From an uncultured Bacilli bacterium (lineage in GTDB: Bacteria; Bacillota_I; Bacilli_A; RFN20; CAG-631), in assembly GCA_934202505.1 (NCBI GenBank), contig CAKPXW010000005.1:1-31905 (forward strand): 31,905 nt of DNA, written 5' to 3'. Shown one piece after another: positions 14,808-22,660 of the stretch. The position numbers were made by a program, and so were the translations under genes. Below the pieces are notes generated by a model, which saw only the letters and a list, made by a program, of their open reading frames with translations, was not told where the DNA came from and did no database searches. Each line of letters starts with the position of its first letter. The first letter of the stretch is position 1.

Positions 14808-16439
14808 ATGAATAAAATAGATGCTAGTACGTTAAGAAAGCTGTTTACTCTTGGCGCAACAAATTTGTCTAATAATTATAAGGATGTTGATGCATTAAAT
14901 GTTTTTCCTATTCCAGATGGTGATACAGGAACAAATATGATGATGACAATTCAAAATGGTGTTAAAAACATTTCAACTCTTGAAACAAATTCTTGTGGCG
15001 AGTTATCAAGTGCTTTTTCTAAAGGATTATTACTTGGAGCAAGAGGAAACTCAGGCGTTATTTTATCACAAATATTTAGAGGGTTTAGTGAAGCTATAAA
15101 AGATAAAGGAACTTTAACTATTCAAGATTTTTCTAAAGCCTTAGTAAGTGGTAAAAATAGAGCTTATAAAGCAGTTTTAAAACCAGTTGAAGGAACAATG
15201 CTAACTGTTATCAAAGATGCAAGCGAAGCTTTAGCTATTTTTGTAGAAGATAAAAAAGATTGTGAATTACAAGAAGCTTTAGAAAAAACTTTAGTTGCTG
15301 CTAAAGTGTCTCTTGAAAACACTCCAAATCTTTTACCTGTTTTAAAAGAAGCTGGTGTTATTGATTCTGGTGGAGCAGGTATTGTTAAAATCCTTGAAGG
15401 ATTTTTAGTTGCTGCTGAAGGAAAAGAAATTGTTTCATCTGAACCTTTAGATTCAGGCAAAAAATATGTTCTTTTTGACAAAGTGGAAGATGATGACGAT
15501 GATGATTTTGGATACTGTACAGAATTTATTTTAAGATGTATGCCAGAAGATGAAGGCAAAAAGACTTTTAATCATGATGAATTAAAAGAATTTCTTGAAA
15601 ATGTAGGAGCTTCTGTTGTACTTGTAGAAGATGATGAACTTGTAAAAGTGCATGTTCACACATATAAACCTGGTGATGTATTCAACTTTGCTCAACAATA
15701 TGGTGAATTTGTAACAATTAAAGTTGAAAATATGGATGAACAACATAAACATCTTGATAAGAAACCAGAAAGAAAGAAACAAGCTATTGTAACAGTAGCT
15801 ATTGGAGAAGGTTTAAATAATTTATTTAAACAATTAAGAGCTGATATTGTAATTTCTGGTGGCCAAACAATGAACCCATCTATTGATGATTTTGTAAAAG
15901 CCATTACAAAATTAAATCCAGAATCAGTAATTATTTTACCAAACAACTCAAATATTATTATGTCTGCTAAACAAGCAGCAGAAATTTTAAATAAAAAAGG
16001 AATTGTAACACGTATAGTGCCTACAACATCAATTCAGCAAGGTATTACAGCTTGCATGGGATTTAATCCAGAATGTGATATTGAAGAAAATGTTGTAGAA
16101 ATGCTTGCAGCAACTAAAAGAGTTGTATGTGGTCAAATTACTACAGCAGTTAGAAATTCAAACCTTAATGGAGTAGCTATTAAGTCAGGTGACTACATTG
16201 GAATTAAAGAAAAGAAAATTATTGCGTCAAGCAAAGATATAAATAGAGTTGCTGATAGTTTAATAGATTCAATGATGAATTATGATGCAGAAATAGTTAC
16301 AATAATTTCTGGTTGTGATTGCCCTAAAAAAGTTGTTAATTCATTGAAAAAATATATTGCAGAGAAATTTCCTCAAGTTGAAGTAGAAGTACAACAAGGT
16401 GATCAACCAGTATATTACTTATTACTTGCAGTTGAATAA
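14808..16439 (+). CDS. fakA: Fatty acid kinase ATP-binding subunit FakA (YloV)
   Basis: DhaL-type kinase subunit of 543 aa, the usual FakA length. Family knowledge: with a FakB (DegV) fatty-acid-binding partner it phosphorylates exogenous fatty acids to acyl-phosphates for phospholipid synthesis. The N-terminal DhaL domain (about 1-200) carries the metal/ATP-binding motif NVFPIPDGDTGTNM at 31-44 and a GARGNSGVILSQ loop. The middle and C-terminal FakA domains follow, including an acidic DDDDDFGYCTEF segment near residue 228. No FakB gene lies in the window. The usual yloU (Asp23-like) gene between rpmB and fakA is absent. GAGGT lies about 9 nt before ATG 14808. Fatty-acid genes acpP and ohyA lie downstream in the same region. 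Confidence 0.93.
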   Translation: MNKIDASTLRKLFTLGATNLSNNYKDVDALNVFPIPDGDTGTNMMMTIQNGVKNISTLETNSCGELSSAFSKGLLLGARGNSGVILSQIFRGFSEAIKDKGTLTIQDFSKALVSGKNRAYKAVLKPVEGTMLTVIKDASEALAIFVEDKKDCELQEALEKTLVAAKVSLENTPNLLPVLKEAGVIDSGGAGIVKILEGFLVAAEGKEIVSSEPLDSGKKYVLFDKVEDDDDDDFGYCTEFILRCMPEDEGKKTFNHDELKEFLENVGASVVLVEDDELVKVHVHTYKPGDVFNFAQQYGEFVTIKVENMDEQHKHLDKKPERKKQAIVTVAIGEGLNNLFKQLRADIVISGGQTMNPSIDDFVKAITKLNPESVIILPNNSNIIMSAKQAAEILNKKGIVTRIVPTTSIQQGITACMGFNPECDIEENVVEMLAATKRVVCGQITTAVRNSNLNGVAIKSGDYIGIKEKKIIASSKDINRVADSLIDSMMNYDAEIVTIISGCDCPKKVVNSLKKYIAEKFPQVEVEVQQGDQPVYYLLLAVE

Positions 16440-16473
16440 AAAAAATTAACTAGACTTATTGTCTAGTTTTTAT
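16440..16473 (+). terminator. Intrinsic terminator between fakA and recG
   Basis: AACTAGAC (16448-16455) and GTCTAGTT (16461-16468) form an 8-bp stem with a 5-base loop and a T-run, flanked by A-rich sequence. It may be partial, because no strong recG promoter is seen in the remaining 36 bp. Confidence 0.8.
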
Positions 16474-16508
16474 TTGAATGGTAAAATTGTCTTAAAGGAA
16501 ATAAAAAT

Positions 16509-18509
16509 ATGATAAAACTAACAAAAAAAAGAGAAGAAATAATGCAAATAATGCAATTTAATAATCTTTTTAATGTACTTAGATATTATCCATATCGTTA
16601 TGACATTTTAAAAGAAACAATAAAACCTACAATGGAAGATCACAATAAAAAAATAACCATTGAAGGATTTATAATGAGCGATATTAAGATAAATTATATA
16701 AGCAAAAGTCGTCAAAAGACTATTTTTAATGTCACCAATAATTTTTTGTCTATAAATGTCGTTATGTTTAATCGATTTTGGTATAAATCATTAAAAAGAG
16801 GTAGTCATGTTATTGTATATGGAAAATATGATGCTTTTAAAAATGAAATAACGGCTTCAACTTTTATGATTGGTGAATTAAATAATCAAGAAAAAATTAT
16901 TACGCATTATTCCTTAAGTCAAACAATTAAAGATTCAACTTATAAAAATTTTGTTCTCTTTTCATATAATAATGAAAAAAATAATATTAAAGATTCAATT
17001 CCTAATGATTTTATTCAAAAATATAAGTTAGGTTCTTTAAAAGAAGCTTTATATAGTATTCATTTTCCTGAAAGTGAAGATAATTTACATCAAGCAAAAA
17101 GATATTTAAAATATGAAGAATTTTTAAATTTTTGTGTGTTATCTTCTTTAAAAAGAAAAATATATTCACAAAAAGATGGAATTAAACAAAAACATGTTGA
17201 TTTTGATTATGTAAAGTCTTTTATTCATACTTTACCATTTTCTTTAACTACAGACCAAAAAATGGCTTGTAAAGAAATATTAAATGATATAGATTCAACT
17301 GCATGTATGTCTAGATTATTACAAGGAGATGTTGGATCTGGCAAAACTATTGTGGCCCTTATTGCTCTGCTTGCAAATTATAAAGCAGGATATCAAGGAG
17401 CTATTATGGCTCCAACCGATATTTTAGCTAAGCAACATTTTAAAACTATTGTGACTTTTTTAAGCGCTTTTGATTCTAATATTAAAGTTATATTACTTGT
17501 GGGAAGTATGTTGACTAAAGATAAAAGAAAAGCATTAGAAGATATTCAAAATGGTAAAGCAAATATTATTGTAGGAACTCATGCTTTAATTTCAAGTAAT
17601 GTTAATTATTATAATTTAGGACTTGCAGTTATTGATGAACAACATAGATTTGGGGTAAAGCAAAGGATTACTTTAAAAGAAAAAGGAAAGAAACTTGATG
17701 TTTTATATATGTCAGCGACTCCTATTCCACGAACATTAGCCTCAACTATATATATGGATATGGATGTATCAACAATTCAAGCTTATCCATATAAAGAAAG
17801 AATTATTCATACAGAATTTATTAATTCTTTAAAAATAACAACAATAAAAAAAGATATTGATAACTATTTAGCAAAAGGGAAAAAAATATATATTGTTTGT
17901 CCTTGCATTGATGAATCACAATTAGAACTTAATAATGTCATTAAAACTTATCAATCATATAAAAAAGGCTTTCCAAACATTAAAATTGGACTTTTACATG
18001 GAAAGTTAGCAAATGATGAAAAAGAAAAAGTAATGCAGGAATTTGAATCAGAAAATTTACAAATACTTATATCTACAACAGTAATTGAAGTAGGAATAAA
18101 TGTTATTGATGCTAATATGATTATTATTTATAATGCAGAACGATTTGGATTAGCTCAAATTCACCAATTAAGAGGTAGAATAGCAAGAGATGGACAAGAA
18201 GGATATTGCTACTTATTATCCTCATCAACTGATGAAGAAGTAGTAGATAGATTAAAATTTATTTGTACGACAAACGATGGATTTAAAATTTCAGAATACG
18301 ATTTGAAAAGAAGAGGGGCAGGAGATATGTTAGGAATAGCCCAATCTGGAAAGAGTCCTTTTACTATTGCAAATTTAATAGATGATTTTAATATTTTAAA
18401 AGTTGCTAGTGAAGATGCTACGAAAATAATAAATAATAGTGCCAAATATAAGGATTATATAAGTTACATTAATTCGATACTTGAACAAAGTGAAAATTAT
18501 CTTGATTAA
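16509..18509 (+). CDS. recG: ATP-dependent DNA helicase RecG
   Basis: Branch-migration helicase that processes stalled replication forks and Holliday junctions; 666 aa, normal length. An N-terminal OB-fold wedge domain (about 1-200) is followed by a superfamily 2 helicase core: Walker A GDVGSGKT at 273-280, Walker B DEQH at 376-379, MSATPIPRT, and motif VI QLRGRIARDGQEG. AAAGGA lies at 16494-16499 before ATG 16509. Its position after fakA matches the core Firmicute gene order. The 51-bp gap to acpP has no terminator, so the two may be co-transcribed. Confidence 0.97.
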   Translation: MIKLTKKREEIMQIMQFNNLFNVLRYYPYRYDILKETIKPTMEDHNKKITIEGFIMSDIKINYISKSRQKTIFNVTNNFLSINVVMFNRFWYKSLKRGSHVIVYGKYDAFKNEITASTFMIGELNNQEKIITHYSLSQTIKDSTYKNFVLFSYNNEKNNIKDSIPNDFIQKYKLGSLKEALYSIHFPESEDNLHQAKRYLKYEEFLNFCVLSSLKRKIYSQKDGIKQKHVDFDYVKSFIHTLPFSLTTDQKMACKEILNDIDSTACMSRLLQGDVGSGKTIVALIALLANYKAGYQGAIMAPTDILAKQHFKTIVTFLSAFDSNIKVILLVGSMLTKDKRKALEDIQNGKANIIVGTHALISSNVNYYNLGLAVIDEQHRFGVKQRITLKEKGKKLDVLYMSATPIPRTLASTIYMDMDVSTIQAYPYKERIIHTEFINSLKITTIKKDIDNYLAKGKKIYIVCPCIDESQLELNNVIKTYQSYKKGFPNIKIGLLHGKLANDEKEKVMQEFESENLQILISTTVIEVGINVIDANMIIIYNAERFGLAQIHQLRGRIARDGQEGYCYLLSSSTDEEVVDRLKFICTTNDGFKISEYDLKRRGAGDMLGIAQSGKSPFTIANLIDDFNILKVASEDATKIINNSAKYKDYISYINSILEQSENYLD

Positions 18510-18560
18510 ATATCTAAAAAAATATAGAATAATTAGTAGAAAGTTTGGAGGACAATATTA

Positions 18561-18788
18561 ATGTTTGAAAAATTAAAAGAAATTATTGTGAAAGAATTAG
18601 GCGTTAGCGAAGATAAAATTACAATGGATTCAAGAATTGTTGAAGATTTAGAAGCAGATTCTTTAGGCGTTATGGAAATAGTTATGGACCTTGAAGATGA
18701 ATTTGGACTATCTGTTGAAGATGATGATATACAATCATTAAAAACAGTGGGAGACATTGTAGAATATTTAAATTCACACGTGAAATAA
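18561..18788 (+). CDS. acpP: Acyl carrier protein
   Basis: Acidic 75-aa carrier protein that holds acyl chains on a 4'-phosphopantetheine arm during fatty-acid and phospholipid synthesis. The attachment site is Ser34 in EADSLGVMEIVM, a close match to the family DSL motif. GGAGGA at 18547-18552 is 8 nt before ATG 18561. It follows recG directly; the plsX, fabD and fabG genes usually found between recG and acpP in Bacillus are absent here. Confidence 0.96.
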   Translation: MFEKLKEIIVKELGVSEDKITMDSRIVEDLEADSLGVMEIVMDLEDEFGLSVEDDDIQSLKTVGDIVEYLNSHVK

Positions 18789-18817
18789 AAGCCATCCAGC
18801 AAAAAATGGCTTTTTTT
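18787..18817 (+). terminator. Intrinsic terminator of acpP
   Basis: AAAAGCCAT (18787-18795) pairs with ATGGCTTTT (18806-18814) around a 10-base loop, with a long T-run. The stem begins inside the acpP stop region. Confidence 0.88.
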
Positions 18818-18827
18818 GTTTTTTTTG

Positions 18828-18857
18828 TTGACAAACGCCTTTATTTTATTTTATAAT
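18828..18857 (+). promoter_or_regulatory. Sigma-A promoter of tRNA-Ile
   Basis: A perfect TTGACA (18828-18833) and TATAAT (18852-18857) with an 18-bp spacer, 13 bp before the mature tRNA 5' end. Confidence 0.8.
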
Positions 18858-18870
18858 TAGTAAGCGTTAT

Positions 18871-18947
<77 letters not shown>

Positions 18948-18957
18948 TTAAAAATTT

Positions 18958-18988
18958 AAATACTATAGTTATTATAGTATTTTTTTTT
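18958..18988 (+). terminator. Intrinsic terminator of tRNA-Ile
   Basis: AAATACTATA and TATAGTATTT form a perfect 10-bp stem with loop GTTAT, followed by a further six T residues. Confidence 0.85.
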
Positions 18989-19031
18989 GAAAAATAATAT
19001 AATTATTATATATTATTAAAGGAAATTGAGT

Positions 19032-19679
19032 ATGACATGGAAAGAATTTATTGAGCAAGAATCAAAAAAAGAATATTATATGGAACTTAAAAAATTTGTT
19101 GTTAATGAGTATAATCACTATACTTGCTATCCACCATATAAAAATATATTTCATGCTTTAACAATAACCCCACTTGAAAAAACTAAAGTTGTTATATTAG
19201 GACAAGATCCATATCATGAAGTAAATCAAGCTCATGGACTTGCTTTTAGTGTGCTTTGTAAACAACTTCCACCATCACTTTTAAATATTTATAAAGAGAT
19301 GGAAAATGATTTACATGTAAAAGTTAATCAAGATGGTAATTTGGAATATCTTGCCAAACAAGGCGTTTTATTACTTAATACATCTTTAACTGTAAGAGAA
19401 CATCAAGCTAATTCTCATTCAAAAGCAGGATGGGAAACATTTACTGATAATTGTATCAAGGAATTAAACAAACTTGATAAACCAGTGGTATTTATACTTT
19501 GGGGTAGAAACGCTATTAGTAAAGAAAAATTTTTAACAAATACCAAACATTTAGTTCTAAAATCTGTTCATCCTTCGCCATTATCAGCTTATGGGGGATT
19601 TTTTGGCTCAAAACCTTTCTCAAAAACTAATGATTTTTTGATTCAAAATGGTGAAGAACCAATTAAATGGGTAAAATAA
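19032..19679 (+). CDS. ung: Uracil-DNA glycosylase (family 1)
   Basis: Removes uracil from DNA as the first step of base excision repair; 215 aa, close to family length. The water-activating loop GQDPYH is at 57-62 (Asp59), and the Leu-intercalation loop HPSPLSAYGGFFG carries the catalytic His. The usual LLLNTSLTVR segment is present. AAAGGA at 19018-19023 sits 8 nt before ATG 19032, so I preferred this start over an in-frame TTG at 19026. It is flanked by tRNA-Ile and tRNA-His; no terminator is seen before tRNA-His. Confidence 0.97.
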   Translation: MTWKEFIEQESKKEYYMELKKFVVNEYNHYTCYPPYKNIFHALTITPLEKTKVVILGQDPYHEVNQAHGLAFSVLCKQLPPSLLNIYKEMENDLHVKVNQDGNLEYLAKQGVLLLNTSLTVREHQANSHSKAGWETFTDNCIKELNKLDKPVVFILWGRNAISKEKFLTNTKHLVLKSVHPSPLSAYGGFFGSKPFSKTNDFLIQNGEEPIKWVK

Positions 19680-19733
19680 GCAATTAATACTTGTTTTTTT
19701 ACGAGTTTTAATATAAAATAGTAATGCTGACTT

Positions 19734-19811
19734 GGCGGATGTGGTGAAGAGGTTAACACAACCGGCTGTGAACCGGTCATTTCGTGGGTTCGAACCCCAT
19801 CATCCGCCCCA
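19734..19811 (+). tRNA. tRNA-His (anticodon GTG)
   Basis: A 78-nt cloverleaf with encoded CCA. The acceptor has eight pairs, GGCGGATG/CATCCGCC, which includes the extra G-1:C73 pair diagnostic of tRNA-His. The anticodon arm is ACCGG-CTGTGAA-CCGGT (anticodon GTG). The T-loop is TTCGAAC. Confidence 0.95.
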
Positions 19812-19825
19812 TTAAAAAAAGCATT

Positions 19826-19861
19826 AGTTTGATACATTAAAAATGTGTCGAACTTTTTTTA
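19826..19861 (+). terminator. Intrinsic terminator of tRNA-His
   Basis: AGTTTGATACATT (19826-19838) and AATGTGTCGAACT (19842-19854) form a 13-bp stem with two G-U pairs and a 3-base loop, followed by seven T residues. Confidence 0.88.
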
Positions 19862-19945
19862 ATGTTTACTAAGTTTGATTCTTACCATTGGTTAGAACTG
19901 TATACGTCAAAAAATAACACACTTACAAAAAGAAAGAAAACTGAT

Positions 19946-19972
19946 ATCCTCCTAGTAAGAAACTAGGAGGAT
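19946..19972 (+). promoter_or_regulatory. Hairpin covering the OrfA ribosome binding site
   Basis: ATCCTCCTAGT (19946-19956) and ACTAGGAGGAT (19962-19972) form a perfect 11-bp stem with loop AAGAA. The right arm contains AGGAGG, 10 nt before ATG 19981, so the hairpin would hide the site in read-through transcripts, a known way IS elements limit transposase. The T-rich sequence after it (TTTATTTT) also makes it a fair terminator. Confidence 0.65.
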
Positions 19973-19980
19973 TTTATTTT

Positions 19981-20346
19981 ATGTGAAAGCACTATACAGA
20001 TTATAAAAGATACGAACATTGTAGAAAATATAAGTTATCAGGAATGAACGTATCTGAATATGCAAGAATCAATAATCTTAACCGAGACACATTCAAAGAT
20101 TGGGTAGTGGCATATAATAATATTAATGGTAAATTCATCAATGTATCAACAGTAAGTAATAATGATGGTGAAGTAATTGATAATGGAGCTTATCGAACTA
20201 ATATATTAAGTGAGGTTGAAAAATTCAAGAAAAGTAGCCACTTTTCAAGATTTGACCATTCAATAGTAGTAATAGAATATAAAGAAGTTAAAACAACAAC
20301 ATCATTAGAACCGGCAGAAAGGATACTTAAGAATATATTATCATGA
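19981..20346 (+). pseudogene. IS66 OrfA (TnpA-like) with nonsense codon 2
   Basis: An HTH-type accessory protein of an IS66 element. The well-placed start ATG 19981 is followed at once by TGA, after which the same frame is open through KHYTDYKRYEHCRKYKLSG into MNVSEYARINNLNRDTFKDW (from ATG 20044) and on to TGA 20346, a total of about 121 codons. The conserved-looking sequence upstream of 20044 shows that the true start was 19981. ATG 20044 (100 aa) has no ribosome binding site, so OrfA is probably inactive. Its TGA stop overlaps the OrfB start. Confidence 0.6.
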
Positions 20347-20528
20347 TACATTTTGCTGAAAATAAAAATATATACATTTATTCTAAGAATGTAGACATGA
20401 GAATGAGTATGCCAAAGATACAAATGCTGGTGGTAATTAATTTTTCAAAAATAGAAATAAGGAATTCAGTATTTATATTTTGTTTGAAGGATAAGAAACA
20501 AATTTTTTTAATAAATAATAAGAATTGA
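20343..20528 (+). pseudogene. Truncated IS66 OrfB (TnpB-like)
   Basis: A 61-aa reading frame beginning MIHFAENKNIYIYSKNVDMR, resembling the N-terminus of IS66 TnpB, including the VDMR motif. Family members are usually about 110-120 aa; here the frame ends at TGA 20528 after KKQIFLINNKN, and the C-terminal half is missing. ATG 20343 overlaps the OrfA stop as ATGA. Confidence 0.6.
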
Positions 20529-20670
20529 TTTTTGTAAGCAATTGATTATACTTATATTAGTAAAAATATATAAGACAGCAATAAGAATAATGCATCAATG
20601 TCAAATAAATGTTATTAAATACTATATTATTTTGCAATTTTAAATAATTAGAACAAAAATTATATTCATT

Positions 20671-20700
20671 TGTCACCTTTCAAATTGCTTAAACGTTTTA
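20671..20700 (+). promoter_or_regulatory. ECF-type promoter upstream of the sigma/anti-sigma operon
   Basis: TGTCACCTTT (20671-20680) and CGTTTTA (20694-20700) match the general ECF promoter plan, with ACC in the -35 and CGT in the -10 separated by 16 bp. Transcription would begin near 20706, just before the AAAGGG site. ECF factors usually activate their own operon, so this is probably an autoregulatory promoter. Confidence 0.6.
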
Positions 20701-20720
20701 TTTATGTAAAGGGAAATACT

Positions 20721-21206
20721 ATGAACAAAGAAAGCTTTAAAGAAAAATATGATTTATATTCGCAAGAACTAATGAATATCAGTTATGGTTATACTAAAAA
20801 CAAAGATGATTCATTAGATATAATTCAAACTGTGTTTTATAAATTATTTATAACTGATAAAGTTTTTGAAAGTAACGATGATGAAAAGTATTACTTAATA
20901 AGATTAACCATCAATGAATGCAAAGGTTTAATAAGAAAAAAATCTAAAATAGTTTCTTTGAATAACAATTTAATTAATAATATCCCTTTAACAAACGATA
21001 GTAAAAGTGAAGATTTAAGGCTTGAAAAATTAGCTTTAAAAGTACAAGAACTAAATAATAAATATAAAACGGTTATAATTTTATTTTATTATGATTCATT
21101 ACAAATTAAAGAAATTTCGAGAATTTTAAATCTTCCTATTAACACTATTAAAAAGCGTTTAGAAAGAGCACGCAATATGCTTAAAAAGAAAATGGAGGAA
21201 GAATAA
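20721..21206 (+). CDS. ECF RNA polymerase sigma factor
   Basis: Sigma-70-family ECF factor of 161 aa. Region 2 (about 8-60) includes YGYTKNKDDSLDIIQTVFYK; region 4 (about 105-155) contains the HTH QIKEISRILNLPINTIKKRL with a typical Arg/Lys-rich end. I chose ATG 20721 because AAAGGG at 20708-20713 is 7 nt upstream and because the likely ECF promoter covers the region of an in-frame TTG at 20670. Its TAA stop abuts the ATG of the next gene, a single-pass membrane protein, which is the usual sigma/anti-sigma arrangement. It lies directly right of the IS66 remnant. The signal sensed is unknown. Confidence 0.9.
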   Translation: MNKESFKEKYDLYSQELMNISYGYTKNKDDSLDIIQTVFYKLFITDKVFESNDDEKYYLIRLTINECKGLIRKKSKIVSLNNNLINNIPLTNDSKSEDLRLEKLALKVQELNNKYKTVIILFYYDSLQIKEISRILNLPINTIKKRLERARNMLKKKMEEE

Positions 21207-22367
21207 ATGCTAGATGACATTAAAAAGATTATTCCTAAGACAAGTGATGATGATTTTGAAACTATCTATGACAATATTGTGAATAAGAAAAGAAAAAAGA
21301 GTTTTAATTATAAATATCTATTAGGCTTTGTTGCATCATTTTTATTAATTGCTATTACTATTCCTTTAATATTAACAATTAATTCAAATAACAATGGAAT
21401 AAATAGTGGAAATGAAAGTAGTGTTCCTTCTATTATTGATGATAATAAATTTCATAACACTATTTTCAATGAGACATCATTAATAGGCGTAGCTGCTTAT
21501 AAAGAATTTGATTCAAATAAAAGTAACGAAATAAGAAATGTATCATTTAAAAGTAAAAAAATAGCCACTTTAAATAATACTAATGAAAATGAAAATATTG
21601 AAGATGATTACTTAAAGGCTTCTTATCCTTATGATTATGTAAAAATTGTAGATGCTTATAAATTTAGCATTAATGTTAATGAAATAGAAGATTCATATGC
21701 AAATGATGTAATTTCAACGAAGTGTGGTTTAAATGAAATTGAAGTAGTAGTTGCTAATTTTGAAACTTATGTTGAAGAGAAAAAAACACTTTATTTATCA
21801 GTTCAAGATACTTTAATTTCACTTCGTGGTGAAAATGGCTATTACACTATTTTAGATAATAGTGGCCTTAGAGTTAATAAAGGCTATATTCATGTTTTTA
21901 GTTCTCATAAAAAACTATTAGATGATGAAGTAAGTAAGGATTTTACTCCACCATTATTATCAATATTTTTAAAAGAATATGAAGATGATAGATATGTTTA
22001 TTTTAAATCTAGTGATGACACATTATCACCTTATGATTATAATGAAAATCTTGCATTTAAAAACATAGATGGAATAGAACATGTTTCAAGAGAAACTCTT
22101 TATTCGTTATATGAAATTAGTAAACTTCCTGTTAGAGAAGTAGAAGTTAAAATAGTAAGCATCAATTTAGAAAAATTTTATTTAGAGGTTTTAAGTAAAG
22201 GCGAAAACAAATTAAAATATGTAACATTTAATAACCATACAGAAGGGGCTTTAGTATCATTATTAAATGTTAATGACTTAATTATCGTTGAATATGATGA
22301 TTTATATGAAAGATATAATCCTATTTCAGTAATTGCAAATAAAATTACTTTAAGAAATGCTACATAA
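21207..22367 (+). CDS. Single-pass membrane protein, probable anti-sigma factor
   Basis: Protein of 386 aa: about 36 cytoplasmic residues (LDDIKKIIPKTSDDDFETIY then a basic cluster), one transmembrane helix at about 37-58 and a roughly 325-residue extracytoplasmic domain that I do not recognise. The topology and the coupling to the sigma gene (start codon immediately after its stop, with GGAGG inside the sigma gene) support an anti-sigma or sensor role. The short N-terminal segment lacks the His/Cys zinc motif of ZAS-type anti-sigmas. It is followed by a terminator at 22435. Confidence 0.65.
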   Translation: MLDDIKKIIPKTSDDDFETIYDNIVNKKRKKSFNYKYLLGFVASFLLIAITIPLILTINSNNNGINSGNESSVPSIIDDNKFHNTIFNETSLIGVAAYKEFDSNKSNEIRNVSFKSKKIATLNNTNENENIEDDYLKASYPYDYVKIVDAYKFSINVNEIEDSYANDVISTKCGLNEIEVVVANFETYVEEKKTLYLSVQDTLISLRGENGYYTILDNSGLRVNKGYIHVFSSHKKLLDDEVSKDFTPPLLSIFLKEYEDDRYVYFKSSDDTLSPYDYNENLAFKNIDGIEHVSRETLYSLYEISKLPVREVEVKIVSINLEKFYLEVLSKGENKLKYVTFNNHTEGALVSLLNVNDLIIVEYDDLYERYNPISVIANKITLRNAT

Positions 22368-22384
22368 TAAAAATTTTGACCAAT

Positions 22385-22419
22385 AATGTCCTATGTCAAT
22401 ATTTTTCGAAAATGTCCTA
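22385..22419 (+). repeat. Short direct repeat in an intergenic region
   Basis: AATGTCCTA occurs at 22385-22393 and 22411-22419, flanking AATATTTTTCGAA. Repeated TGTCC motifs occur at the ends of some IS21-type elements, so it could be an element scar, but no transposase is near. It may also be chance in AT-rich DNA. Confidence 0.25.
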
Positions 22420-22434
22420 AAATAAATAAAGATT

Positions 22435-22460
22435 AGCAGGAAGATGACCTGCTTTTTTTA
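22435..22460 (+). terminator. Intrinsic terminator of the sigma/anti-sigma operon
   Basis: AGCAGG (22435-22440) and CCTGCT (22448-22453) form a 6-bp stem with a 7-base loop and a run of seven T residues. The remaining 200 bp before ohyA is AT-rich, with a TATAAT at 22625-22630 but no convincing -35 at the right distance. Confidence 0.82.
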
Positions 22461-22660
22461 TTTAAAAACATAAATTGATAGATTTCATACAAAATGATTA
22501 AAATGTCAAAAAATTATACAAATAAGCAAATGTATATTAATAAAACATCAATTTTTAAATACTTGTCATAAAAGCCAACAAAGTAAAAAAATTGATTATT
22601 TTAAACTGTAAAAAAAGTATTTATTATAATGGTGTAAAAAAAATACAGGAGGTAAAAATT

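Larger units (their letters stand above)
19946..20528 (+). mobile_element. Degraded IS66-family insertion sequence
   Basis: Remnant carrying the two accessory genes of an IS66-type element, an OrfA (TnpA-like) and a shortened OrfB (TnpB-like), which overlap as ATGA, the coupling usual in this family. No tnpC transposase follows: the 190 bp up to the ECF sigma gene is AT-rich and without recognisable coding sequence. I could not identify the terminal inverted repeats, so the limits are those of the recognisable content. The interval 19862-19945 shows nothing else I can name. Confidence 0.65.

Noticed and set aside
19981..20346. TGA read as tryptophan (alternative code) in the IS66 OrfA
   Set aside because: The AT-rich genes are full length in the standard code with TGG for Trp and no internal TGA, and OrfA itself ends with a TGA that overlaps the OrfB start in the usual way.
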